64,000 nucleotides of DNA from Gracilaria domingensis. Its lineage: Eukaryota; Rhodophyta; Florideophyceae; Gracilariales; Gracilariaceae. The notes below the pieces were generated by a model, which was not told the DNA's origin, searched no databases, and saw only the letters and a list, made by a program, of their open reading frames with translations. The position numbers were made by a program, and so were the translations under genes. This document shows, one piece after another, positions 56,336-64,000 of the stretch (its first letter is position 1; each line of letters begins with the position of its first letter). Location of the stretch: assembly GCA_022539475.1 (NCBI GenBank), contig VCMS01000246.1, positions 20,569 through 84,568 of the forward strand, in the 5' to 3' direction.

Positions 56336-56353
56336 CTGCGGCAGATGCCGCAG
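56336..56353. repeat. Hairpin 1 of cluster
   Basis: CTGCGGCA, loop GA, TGCCGCAG: perfect 8-bp inverted repeat. Confidence 0.75.
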
Positions 56354-56401
56354 AGGGCACCTGCACCATAGTGCTGGATCGGTAGAACACATACGCACTC
56401 C

Positions 56402-56434
56402 GAGAGGATGAGGCGCGAAGCGCCTCATCCTCTC
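56402..56434. repeat. Hairpin 2 of cluster
   Basis: GAGAGGATGAGGCGC, loop GAA, GCGCCTCATCCTCTC: perfect 15-bp arms. The apex GCGAAGC is a known exceptionally stable DNA mini-hairpin. Confidence 0.9.
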
Positions 56435-56435
56435 C

Positions 56436-56487
56436 GTTCCTCATGTAGGGAACCATGCCCAGATGCATGGTTCCCTACTTGAGGAAC
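56436..56487. repeat. Hairpin 3 of cluster
   Basis: Arms of 23 bp (GTTCCTCATGTAGGGAACCA onward to 56458, and its complement 56465-56487) with one mismatch and a 6-base loop CCAGAT. Only one base separates it from hairpin 2. Confidence 0.9.
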
Positions 56488-56789
56488 CTGCACCTGCAAC
56501 TCGTGAGCTACGTACGCATCAAAAGTCATTTACCTGTATACGCAAGCAGAAAGTATCCATAAGTTAGTCAATGATCCGTTAGATACATTTGAAATGCGAT
56601 GGAACGTACCATTGATAAAACAAAACAGAAACGTTGCGCTAGAAAAGTCGAGGGACCTGGTAACTCGCAAACGGAAGAAGAAGCAGGAAAGGGATCGGTT
56701 AGATTACAAGCCCACCATATCATCGTAAACCGCGAAAGGTGTCGAAGCGAGAACTCACAAGCAACGACACCAAGAATACCCATGCAGCA
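56488..56789. other. Spacer
   Basis: A 77-codon minus frame 56801-56568 and a 70-codon plus frame overlap here; neither has a motif. Confidence 0.3.
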
Positions 56790-57230
56790 AACATACCGCA
56801 AAATGCGATAAACGAGAGAGCAGCCTATGTCGCAACCAAGTACCAGAATCGACTATCCCGCAAGCCAGTCAACCAAGATCGCCAATACAAGAAGATCAAC
56901 GTAAGGCGCGAGAAGAGAGGCGAGTCTATGAGGCAACCAAGTCAAACCATATCGCCAATGCACCAAAAGTAACGCAAGACGCGATAAGAGAGAGACCATC
57001 CTATGGCGCAACCTAGTCAACCAAGATTGCCAATGATGAACCTATCGCCCGAGCCAGTCAACCAATATCAACCAATATCGCCAATACACCAAAAGCAGCG
57101 CAAGACGCGAGAAGAGAGAAGAGTCTATGGCGGAACCAAGATCGCCAACAAACCAAAAGTAGCGCAAGATGCGAGAAGCTAGAGACGCCTATGGCGCAAC
57201 AAAGTGAACCAAGATCGGCAATACCGCGTG
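56790..57230. repeat. Minisatellite, about five to six degenerate units
   Basis: Repeated blocks in order: CTATGGCGCAACC-AGTCAACC, AAGATCGCCAATACACCAAA, AGTAGCGCAAGACGCGAGA and AGAGAG. Unit length is roughly 75-95 bp with internal deletions. No unit encodes a consistent frame. It lies between the hairpin cluster and the two-gene transposon. Confidence 0.75.
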
Positions 57231-57588
57231 ATAGGTTACACGAGCAGTCAGAGATCGATCTTGAGAGACGAAATGAAACTGGTTGCGTACTTACAGTCGT
57301 TGTGGACGTCGGAAGAAATACAAAGGACGCACGTCAAATAGTGGTTACCTTCAATCACGTCAATGTTAGTAGCAAGACGTAGAACAAGATGGAACATATC
57401 GTAAGCAGAACGTAGTTGAACAAATGGAACGAGTTGGAGGCTGAAAACGGGAACCCGGTAACCCAAAGCTTATTTTCTGCCGTTTACATGTCGAATAGCG
57501 CGAAAAAACGTGGTGAGGATGGGTTAGTTTAGAGCAAAGATACATAGAAGAATATGGAAGAGAACCTACGAAAAGACTGCACGGAATA
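57231..57588. other. Spacer
   Basis: No recognised feature; a minus frame 57466-57248 overlaps a plus frame and lacks motifs. Confidence 0.3.
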
Positions 57589-57607
57589 CATCCGTGAGAT
57601 ACGGATG
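57589..57607. repeat. Small hairpin
   Basis: CATCCGT, loop GAGAT, ACGGATG: perfect 7-bp arms directly before a larger hairpin. Confidence 0.6.
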
Positions 57608-57608
57608 A

Positions 57609-57683
57609 CTCCGTCCTACTTTTTTCCGCCCTCTACTTTAAGGAACCTCCATAAAGTACAGGGAGGAAAAAAGAAGGACGGAG
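57609..57683. repeat. Large hairpin
   Basis: Arms of 31 bases, 57609-57639 (CTCCGTCCTACTTTTTTCCG onward) and 57653-57683 (AAAGTACAGGGAGGAAAAAA onward), with three mismatches and a 13-base loop. It lies about 270 bp before the transposase ATG; it could belong to the end or 5' region of the transposon. Confidence 0.8.
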
Positions 57684-57956
57684 CGGAGTATAACGCGAGG
57701 ATGTGGATGGCACGGATCACGACGGTAAGGGAAGGTCGGACGTCGGAGGCGCGGCGGCGGCGGCGGAGGGAAGAGATTTATTTTTCTGTGCGAGATTGGA
57801 CAGGTGTACAGCGTACAACGTTGCGAAACCACAGGTTTATAACCAGTGGTAGATAATACGAGAAGTACACCCTTGTGTTGAGGTCGACGTGTACCTACGT
57901 TCCTTTTTGAACGAAAGCACGTGATTTGAACTCAAAATATATTCTCCGTTCTCAGC

Positions 57957-60900
57957 ATGACGTCGATCTTGACTGTCGCTCGACCTCCTTCTCCCTTCGG
58001 ACGCCCTTCCCTTGCAGTCTTTGTCGTCGTTTCTCGTTCAGTTCTTCTTCCCATGGTCTACTACTGTACACATAAGAAGCGTGGGTGCCCCTTCGTTACT
58101 CGCCGAGGAGTCTTATCCCTTCAACAGCATGTCAACCATTGCCCGTTTCGTCTGAAAGCAGCGCTGGAAGACGACAATAGCCGGCCCATTCGGAGAAGCA
58201 AGCGTCTCAAGCTTTCCGCACCCGCGCCCGCATCTTCCGAAACGGTCACTGCCCCTTGTCGCCTTCCCGAGCCTCCAGTGTCCGAGGACATCGTCGACCC
58301 CACTCCGTGCGCCCCTCCCATTCCGGACACTTTGCATTGTGTTTCTCCTTCCCCGGCTCCCGCGTCATTAGAGCGAGAACACGGAAGCAGTTCCCGCCCA
58401 GTGCCTTCTGAGGAGGCCCTCGGTGATTTGCATATGGATTATCTCACGGTTTGTCTGGCTTCAGTAGCTTCCAACCTTGGTCATCGTGAGGCGGACTAGC
58501 TAATTGGGCTACTTCGGGACCCGCGATTCTCGCAAAAGCGATTCAACGAGACCATAACAAGTTCCAAGCGCTGTACAGAACTGAAGAAGGCCATTTTCGA
58601 ACGATACGCCTCAAAGGACGGTTTCAATCGCAGAACTGTCTCGCCAGAAGGATGTAAGTTCAGCGCCACCCTCTACACGAGAGACCCCGTTCAGACACTT
58701 GTGAAACAGCTCCAGTTGGCTAACAACGAAAACACATTCTTCCACCCTATACCTCAGACCCACTCCACGAAAATATCTCACCCCATGTCCGGCTCTCTCG
58801 CAAGAGACGCCACCTCAAAACTTAAGGAAATGGTCATGGGCTCTTTGGATAGTAGAATAGTGTGGTACTCCCAAGAAATAAGTTACAGTGAATCTTTCGT
58901 AGGTCTTCTGCAGGTATACACCGATAAGTCTTCAACAACTCTAAAGCAAACATCGGTTACCGCCTATCCTCTTCACCTCATATTTCTCAACTTCTCCGAC
59001 CAGCTTCGCCGTAAGTGTATCCGTGATGACCTCACAGTAGTGGCATACTTCCCTACCACACTGATCGAGGTTTCCGCATCTGAAGCAGACGCAATGCCAT
59101 TTGTTTCTAGCAAGTCTCTACGCGAGTCCAGGATGCAAATCCTTCAAGAATCTCTTCGTCAAGTCCTGGAGCCCATTCTAAATCTCACGCAGAAAGGTTT
59201 TCAGTTCATCGGCGAAGACAAACTAAGTCGAGTGTGCCATCCTCTGCTTGCAAGTTATTGTGCGGATATTCCTGAGGCTAAGGACATTCTGTCTATTCTT
59301 CATGGCACCAAAACGGAAAGCCCGTGTCATAGATGCAAAGCCCCTCGCTCATCTTTATGCAGTCCTATTCCCACCTCATTCAACGGACGTTCTCAAAAGC
59401 ACACGAAAAGCATCCGAAAGACATACACAGCTATCTTGCAACATGCACAAAAAGACGAGGCGGAAAGACGTCCACGTCGTGCGAGGGAGAGGAGATCTCA
59501 AGCGGATACTCTGATGCGTTCAAATTCCATATCTCTCATTCCTTCGTTCCTCGAAACTTCCGTAAGCCTTGGAATGATCCCGGGATTGTCTCCATACAGT
59601 CTGTTCTCATTCGAACCATTACACAACTTGCATCTCGGCATCTCAAAGTTGATAAAAACGGCCACAATCGAGAGACTGCAGTCAGACACCCTGTGCACCA
59701 CATTAGGAACATCTGCATCGCGTTCATTTCGAACGATACGCACCCAACTCCTCAACCATGCAAACGCAATTCTAGCTGCCATAGAACGCGATTCTCCTGC
59801 CAAAGGTTTACATATCGATTTCTCCACGCAGGAGAAAGGCAAATCTTTGAATGGTATCTTCACGAAAGACGGTCTCCGTGGAATGCTGGAGGCCAAAAAC
59901 TACAAAGCACTTGACATGGTCTTTCCCTTCATAGGAGCATTCTTTGACATATGCTGTGGAGAACAGGACGTTGCCCCAATCACAACCGTTTTCTCTCAGT
60001 ATTCGGACTTGCTCTCGACCTTATTCAGATACAATCGTGACCCGTATTGGACTGAAAGCTCTCTCCTGTGTCTTAGTTCGGAGATTGAAGCCTTCAAGCG
60101 TTCCGCAACAAAGACTCTGGCGGATTTTCATCCCTCCAGACTGGGAACTCTGAAGTTTCATCTTCTCGATCATCTCGTGGACGATATTCGCCGTCTGGGA
60201 AGTATCAAGTATTACGACGCAGGCATATACGAACATGCACACCTGCTATTTAAAAGACACTACAAAAAGACGTCCAGAAGAACAGCAACGGCTGTGGAGG
60301 AGACTATTCGCTCCATTGAGCACGGACATGTTAGAAAGCAATGGAATGGCAATACTCCTTACCAGCGTAATCCAGGTTTACCAGGAACTTCCACACAGCT
60401 TCCTCGGTTTGCAATGAGAGGGCGTTCTTTCACTTTACGAGCTCTTCAACATTGTGTTTCAAGTATGTCCAGTTCAAAAACATGGACTGCTGTTAGAGAA
60501 ATGTTCTCAAGTACGGACACAAGGTCGATTCTTGATCAAATTGGTCAACAGGCCCTTCCTCCTTTCCTCAGTCTCGTGAAAGAAACACTGGATGAGCACT
60601 CTATTACATACTTCCCAGAAAAGACAAGGATAACTCTGGTGAATTCGGCCGTCGTGAAAGGCGGTTTCGTTCCGACTCTTGAACACTTCGATTCGTCTTC
60701 TAAGGCACTTAAGCTGGGACGACCCAAATACCCCATCATCCAACGTGTCTTCGCTTCTCCAGCATTTGGTCCCAGTAGAAAGCCAAAGTTTTCCACTGTA
60801 TTGGTAAGCGGAGAAGATTCAGAGACTTGGGTTGCCCAGGTAGTCGCTCTGATTCGAATATCTCTCCTTGATTCTGCACTTACCGCACCAGAGGTGGCAT

Positions 60901-61232
60901 TCGTCCGGTATTTCGAGGTTTTACCCCCCGCAACAAACATCGACCACATAATGAAATGCATATCTTTACGGTGGGCTACAAACGATGAAAACAACCACAC
61001 TCTTCCGTTCCCTCGTCATTCCAAAGCGGAGACTATCGTAGAGTTAACTCCTTGGTACGGGATGGTTCCGGCTTCTGCACTACAGGGAACTGTCCATGTT
61101 GTTCGATCAAACTACCCTGCTCCACCTTTTTGTCCTCCACTTCAATGGTTCCAACACCGATTCTACATCAATCGATTCTATCATGATTCAGATGAAGGAC
61201 CAACTGAGCACGTTGATCTTGTACAGCCTTAA
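57957..61232 (+). pseudogene. Plavaka-like CACTA-superfamily transposase, one in-frame TAG
   Basis: A frame of 1,092 codons interrupted only by TAG at 58497-58499. An N-terminal C2HC zinc finger (CTHKKRGCPFVTRRG, then LSQQH-like HVNHC) follows MVYY; ATG 58053 may be the true start. Past a Pro-rich linker and the TAG the same frame continues (DPRFSQKRFNE) without another ATG until 58701. The core shows IVWYSQEISYSESFVGLLQV, YTDKSSTT, CADIPEAKDILSILHGTKTE with CHRCK, FSFEPLHNLHLGISKLIK, KFHLLDHLVDDIRRLG, and DAGIYEHAHLLFKRHYKK. The Asp of YTDKS, the Asp of CADIP and the Glu of YEHAH fit the DDE arrangement of Plavaka/KDZ-type transposases, best known from fungi. It catalyses excision and insertion of its element. 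Domain order is complete, so only the nonsense codon argues against function. Confidence 0.7.
58497..58499 (+). other. Single in-frame TAG in transposase ORF
   Basis: Context GAC TAG CTA. Frame is open for 180 codons before and 910 after. It could be a recent nonsense mutation, a sequencing error, a readthrough site or part of a removed intron; no good GT-AG pair was evident by eye. Confidence 0.85.
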
Positions 61233-63625
61233 ACATTAAGGGCTCCATCTTCTACATGTTCACCTTGTGGTGCCTTTTCTTGTGATCCTGTGTTAATTCC
61301 GAAATCGTTCATGTCCATTTCCTTGAACTCCATATCCCCTTCCTCGCATTCACCAACGAAGCAATCGCTAATAGACCCCAATCTTCGGCTCACACTGTCA
61401 ATAAAAAATTGTTCTTTCACAGTGAGGTAAAGTCTTCCGTTCGACGGCATTCGATATCCAAATGTAGCCTCTCTCATGTCATTACCAAGAACCTTAGTCC
61501 AATCTTCCGTTGTCGTTCCAAAATTATGAAACTCGCTGGAATTGGTCCTCAAGACATGTTGCCTAACATCCCCCAGAACATTCTTTAAACACAGAGGTAG
61601 CAGTTCAGCAAACTTCTTTGTAAACAGTTTCTGTCTCTGGCCACCCCTTGACACATCCGTACTTAGAAGGCTCACAACCGTCAACACCCAAGCGTCCAAA
61701 CGTGCGAGCAACAGTATTGTGCCATCTAAAAAGGTGCCCGTATCCTTGTCTTCCACATCATACCCAATAAACTCCTTCAGCACTTGTACCCCGACACGGT
61801 TTCGGAAGAACAAGTCTTGATCTTCCGTCGGCATATCCTCGACATTGTCCGCATTGGAGTACTTTAGACGAACAAATGGGGCTTTTCTCCACCATGAAGT
61901 GTTCGGTACACCATTTTCGTCAAAACGCAGTATGTTCTCCTGCGCTTCCTTCAACTGCATTGTGAGTTCGTCAGCATTCTCTTCTACCAGCTTTGTTCTT
62001 CTCCAAATCAGATCGTACCCCAGGAGCAGAAATAGTTTATCCCTCGTATTTCTCTTACGAACGCCCACGACGTCACTCATGGTCTGCCGCATTCTCTGCC
62101 TAAGGCACATATCTGCACAAAGTTCCAGTATACACCTGTCGGTAAGAGATGCTTTTCTAATACCTTCCCAGCTCAACTCCTTCAACTCGCTTTCAACCAT
62201 TTTCTTCAGCAAAGCATCTGGTCCCCCCTCTACCGACGGTGTGAACATGCCAAAACTGCCCAAGAGCTCCACGGGGTTTTTAGGAACCATGTATGAACCA
62301 CCTTCCTCCGGCTCAATAAGCCCTTCCCCACTCTCAGTTGCGTCTTCCACCTTCTCGGCACGGTTACCCCAATTTCGGGTGAGCGACTCACCTTCGAGCC
62401 ATAGCTCACTTGTTTCTCTCCTTGCCCACGTCAGCATGTTGTGATACACTGCTCGAGCAACCCCTCGAAACTCGTCGCACACCTCAATTTTATGCTTCTT
62501 TCGACCTGTCTGCCCAGGTTCACCAGCACGTGTACTCCTATCTCCCTCCTGTTTCAGTGCCCCTCTTAGCCCTTCAATGACTAGATCCTTCTCTTCAAGC
62601 CTCTTTTTCAAAGCCGTACTCTGCTCTTGGGCGACCTTCACTAGAATTCCCCGAACCATCAAGTCCTCTTGTAGCGTCTTAACCTTTTCTTTCAAGCAAT
62701 TCAGTTCATTTAAAAGATCAGGTCTGTTCATAGAGCTTGAATTCACACCAGTTTGGATATCTTCCGTTATTTCCCTAGCTTCTTCGGCGACAGGCCCCGG
62801 TAATGCCGCAGGATTCGGTGTTATTTCGTTATCGGAACTATCCTCATGTGCCATAGCCTTAGCCACGAGAGGCTGCAGGCGTTCTGTGTCCACCCTTGGC
62901 ACGGCTCCGAGCTCCAACTCCCGTGTATGTCCTCCTCCATGGCATGGTATATCAGATGAATTGGGCCTCGTACGAGCTGCAACGGCCCCCGTTCTGGAAA
63001 GAGGGGAAGGTCGAAAAGTAACTCGTCTATCAGTTGTCTCTCGATTTCTTATTGTGTTTCTCCCTTGTCCGGACCCATTGCGAGGCATGATACGATTCAT
63101 AGCGGCCCCAGTTCTAGAAGAGAGGGATGGACGTGACGATCTTAATATACTAGGACTCTCACGACTTCTCGTCATTGTCCCTTGTTGTCCAGATCCACTG
63201 GGCGGCGTAACCCGCGCCCCAGTAGCTCCGGTCTTCGATATCGGCCGGGGACATGAAGGTTTTGGTGTCATACGAACCTCTTCGGTTCCAGTTGTCATGC
63301 CCTCCTGTCCTGACCCGCTTGGCCGAGTTACCTCATCTTCTTGAGGAGCAGAGACAGATGCACGATTTGCATTATCGGCAGTTGACGGCACGACATCGTT
63401 CGCTGATCCACGAATTCTTGACGCAATCCCGGAAGACGCTCCGCTGCGAGATGGGCGAGAGAGTCCTGTAGAAGGACGCCCACTGACTCTCTCCTTCGTC
63501 GAGGACGACTTCCGTTTAGGAAGTGCGGTGCTTGTAGCCTGATTCGTATCATCCGATGCTCTTCTCTTCTTCTGTCCACTCTTGTTCCGCTGCGTACTAT
63601 TTCGCTTTCTCGGCGTTATACCCAT
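61229..63625 (-). CDS. 798-residue repeat and coiled-coil partner protein of the Plavaka-like element
   Basis: An intact frame converging on the transposase; the two stop codons overlap within TTAA (61229-61232). The start at 63625 (MGITPRKRNSTQRNKSGQKK) is preferred over the track-long extension to 63835 because it opens with a nuclear-localisation-like basic stretch and the extension crosses a C-rich low-complexity run. The N-terminal third has three degenerate 39-40-residue repeats around PSGSGQ/NGSGQ and KTGATGARV/RTGAAMNRI/RTGAVAART. Then a coiled coil (LNELNCLKEKVKTLQEDLMV, LKKRLEEKDLVIEGLRGALK), and a globular C-terminal half (FRGVARAVYHNMLTWARRET, CILELCADMCLRQRMRQTMS, WWRKAPFVRLKYSNADNVED). 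No known family. As the second gene of the element it may bind DNA ends, as TNPA does in En/Spm; that is inference. Confidence 0.6.
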   Translation of the reverse strand: MGITPRKRNSTQRNKSGQKKRRASDDTNQATSTALPKRKSSSTKERVSGRPSTGLSRPSRSGASSGIASRIRGSANDVVPSTADNANRASVSAPQEDEVTRPSGSGQEGMTTGTEEVRMTPKPSCPRPISKTGATGARVTPPSGSGQQGTMTRSRESPSILRSSRPSLSSRTGAAMNRIMPRNGSGQGRNTIRNRETTDRRVTFRPSPLSRTGAVAARTRPNSSDIPCHGGGHTRELELGAVPRVDTERLQPLVAKAMAHEDSSDNEITPNPAALPGPVAEEAREITEDIQTGVNSSSMNRPDLLNELNCLKEKVKTLQEDLMVRGILVKVAQEQSTALKKRLEEKDLVIEGLRGALKQEGDRSTRAGEPGQTGRKKHKIEVCDEFRGVARAVYHNMLTWARRETSELWLEGESLTRNWGNRAEKVEDATESGEGLIEPEEGGSYMVPKNPVELLGSFGMFTPSVEGGPDALLKKMVESELKELSWEGIRKASLTDRCILELCADMCLRQRMRQTMSDVVGVRKRNTRDKLFLLLGYDLIWRRTKLVEENADELTMQLKEAQENILRFDENGVPNTSWWRKAPFVRLKYSNADNVEDMPTEDQDLFFRNRVGVQVLKEFIGYDVEDKDTGTFLDGTILLLARLDAWVLTVVSLLSTDVSRGGQRQKLFTKKFAELLPLCLKNVLGDVRQHVLRTNSSEFHNFGTTTEDWTKVLGNDMREATFGYRMPSNGRLYLTVKEQFFIDSVSRRLGSISDCFVGECEEGDMEFKEMDMNDFGINTGSQEKAPQGEHVEDGALNV

Positions 63626-63662
63626 GCTGTGGAGATAAACAGGGTAATGAAACGAAATTGTT

Positions 63663-63691
63663 GGGGAGGGGGGGAGGGGGTGGGGGGGGGG
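63663..63691 (+). repeat. G-tract, potential G-quadruplex
   Basis: Runs of 4, 7, 5 and 10 G separated by single A or T in 29 bases. It lies just upstream of the preferred start of the partner gene (C-rich on its coding strand), so in its 5' leader or promoter. Confidence 0.75.
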
Positions 63692-64000
63692 TGCATGGTT
63701 CAGATATTCCGGGAGACTCCGCAGTTCCTGCTTTTTAGGAATTTGAGGTGCCCAATGGGTCGCAAATATCGCCGTTACAGATGAAGAGCTCCAGTGTACA
63801 TGTACAACAACGCGTATTGCAGGCAGCTGCAACACTCACAAGCATATTTACTTTCTATTCGCTACTGAACTCATCTATTGCTCCAATGTCAGAGCCCAGT
63901 CCCAGGCGTACTGCTCTCCGTAGTCGAAATACAACTCTTCGCCCCTCTCAATATCTCTTACTGCTCTACAACGAAAGTATGAGCAATAGTTAGAAGGTTC
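63692..64000. other. Upstream of partner gene, window edge
   Basis: Presumed promoter of the minus-strand partner gene and possibly the right end of the transposon, which is not identified before the window ends. Confidence 0.35.

Noticed and set aside
57747-57770. CGG run as a coding low-complexity tract
   Set aside because: It lies in a short plus ORF without homology; a simple repeat explains it.
59333-59914. 193-codon plus ORF and matching minus ORF 59896-59498
   Set aside because: Both lie inside the transposase frame and lack its motif structure.
62577-63344. 255-codon plus-strand ORF
   Set aside because: Shadow of the 798-residue minus-strand gene; Ser/Leu-rich without motifs.
1-64000. 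CRISPR arrays, bacterial operons, rRNA or tRNA genes
   Set aside because: No regularly spaced identical repeats, no clustered co-directional intact genes and no cloverleaf-like boxes were seen.

Overview
This window looks like nuclear DNA from a eukaryote with a repeat-choked, gene-poor genome. There are no operons, no Shine-Dalgarno-type starts, no rRNA or recognisable tRNA genes. The content is mostly layered, decayed transposons of eukaryotic superfamilies: Ty3/gypsy, EnSpm/CACTA, Plavaka-like, PIF/Harbinger with MITEs, and pogo-like. The few intact reading frames have no visible introns. A compact-gene but repeat-rich lineage such as a red macroalga would fit, but that placement is a guess.

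Layout. 1-2.9 kb: no clear gene. 2.9-8.25 kb (minus transposase, plus a divergent partner): EnSpm copy 1. 8.26-22.64 kb: one old Ty3/gypsy element whose two 262-bp LTRs are flanked by the same 5-bp duplication TATGG; about 9 kb of foreign DNA splits its gag from its pol, including EnSpm copy 2 (10.5-17.3 kb) and a TAA-flanked MITE. 22.65-28.26 kb: minus-strand pseudogenes (two with paralogous promoter/start regions, and the second half of an ABCB transporter). 29.4-33.7 kb: a dead Harbinger transposase riddled with a 226-249-bp MITE family; one MITE sits inside the coding sequence and its removal, with one 3-bp duplication, restores the frame exactly. 34-39.4 kb: intergenic DNA with further MITEs. 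40.5-42.1 kb: pogo-like remnant. 43.18-44.26 kb: an intact GT77-type glycosyltransferase, the clearest host gene. 46.7-48.3 kb: truncated EnSpm copy 3. 48.9-55.2 kb: a few unidentified ORFs, including a zinc-ribbon protein and a membrane-protein pseudogene. 56.3-57.7 kb: a cluster of strong DNA hairpins and a minisatellite. 57.96-63.63 kb: a nearly intact two-gene transposon, a Plavaka-like transposase on plus (one in-frame TAG) converging on a 798-residue repeat/coiled-coil protein on minus; the two stop codons share the palindrome TTAA.

How it works together. Three EnSpm copies share one architecture: a transposase with DDE-type residues and a C-terminal module, followed downstream in two copies by a second conserved module, and preceded by a divergently oriented gene. 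The Harbinger pseudogene and the 3-bp target duplications of the MITEs suggest that a relative of this Harbinger once moved them. The window is best read as a stratigraphy of insertions around one or a few host genes. All alignments were done by eye; percentages are hand counts.
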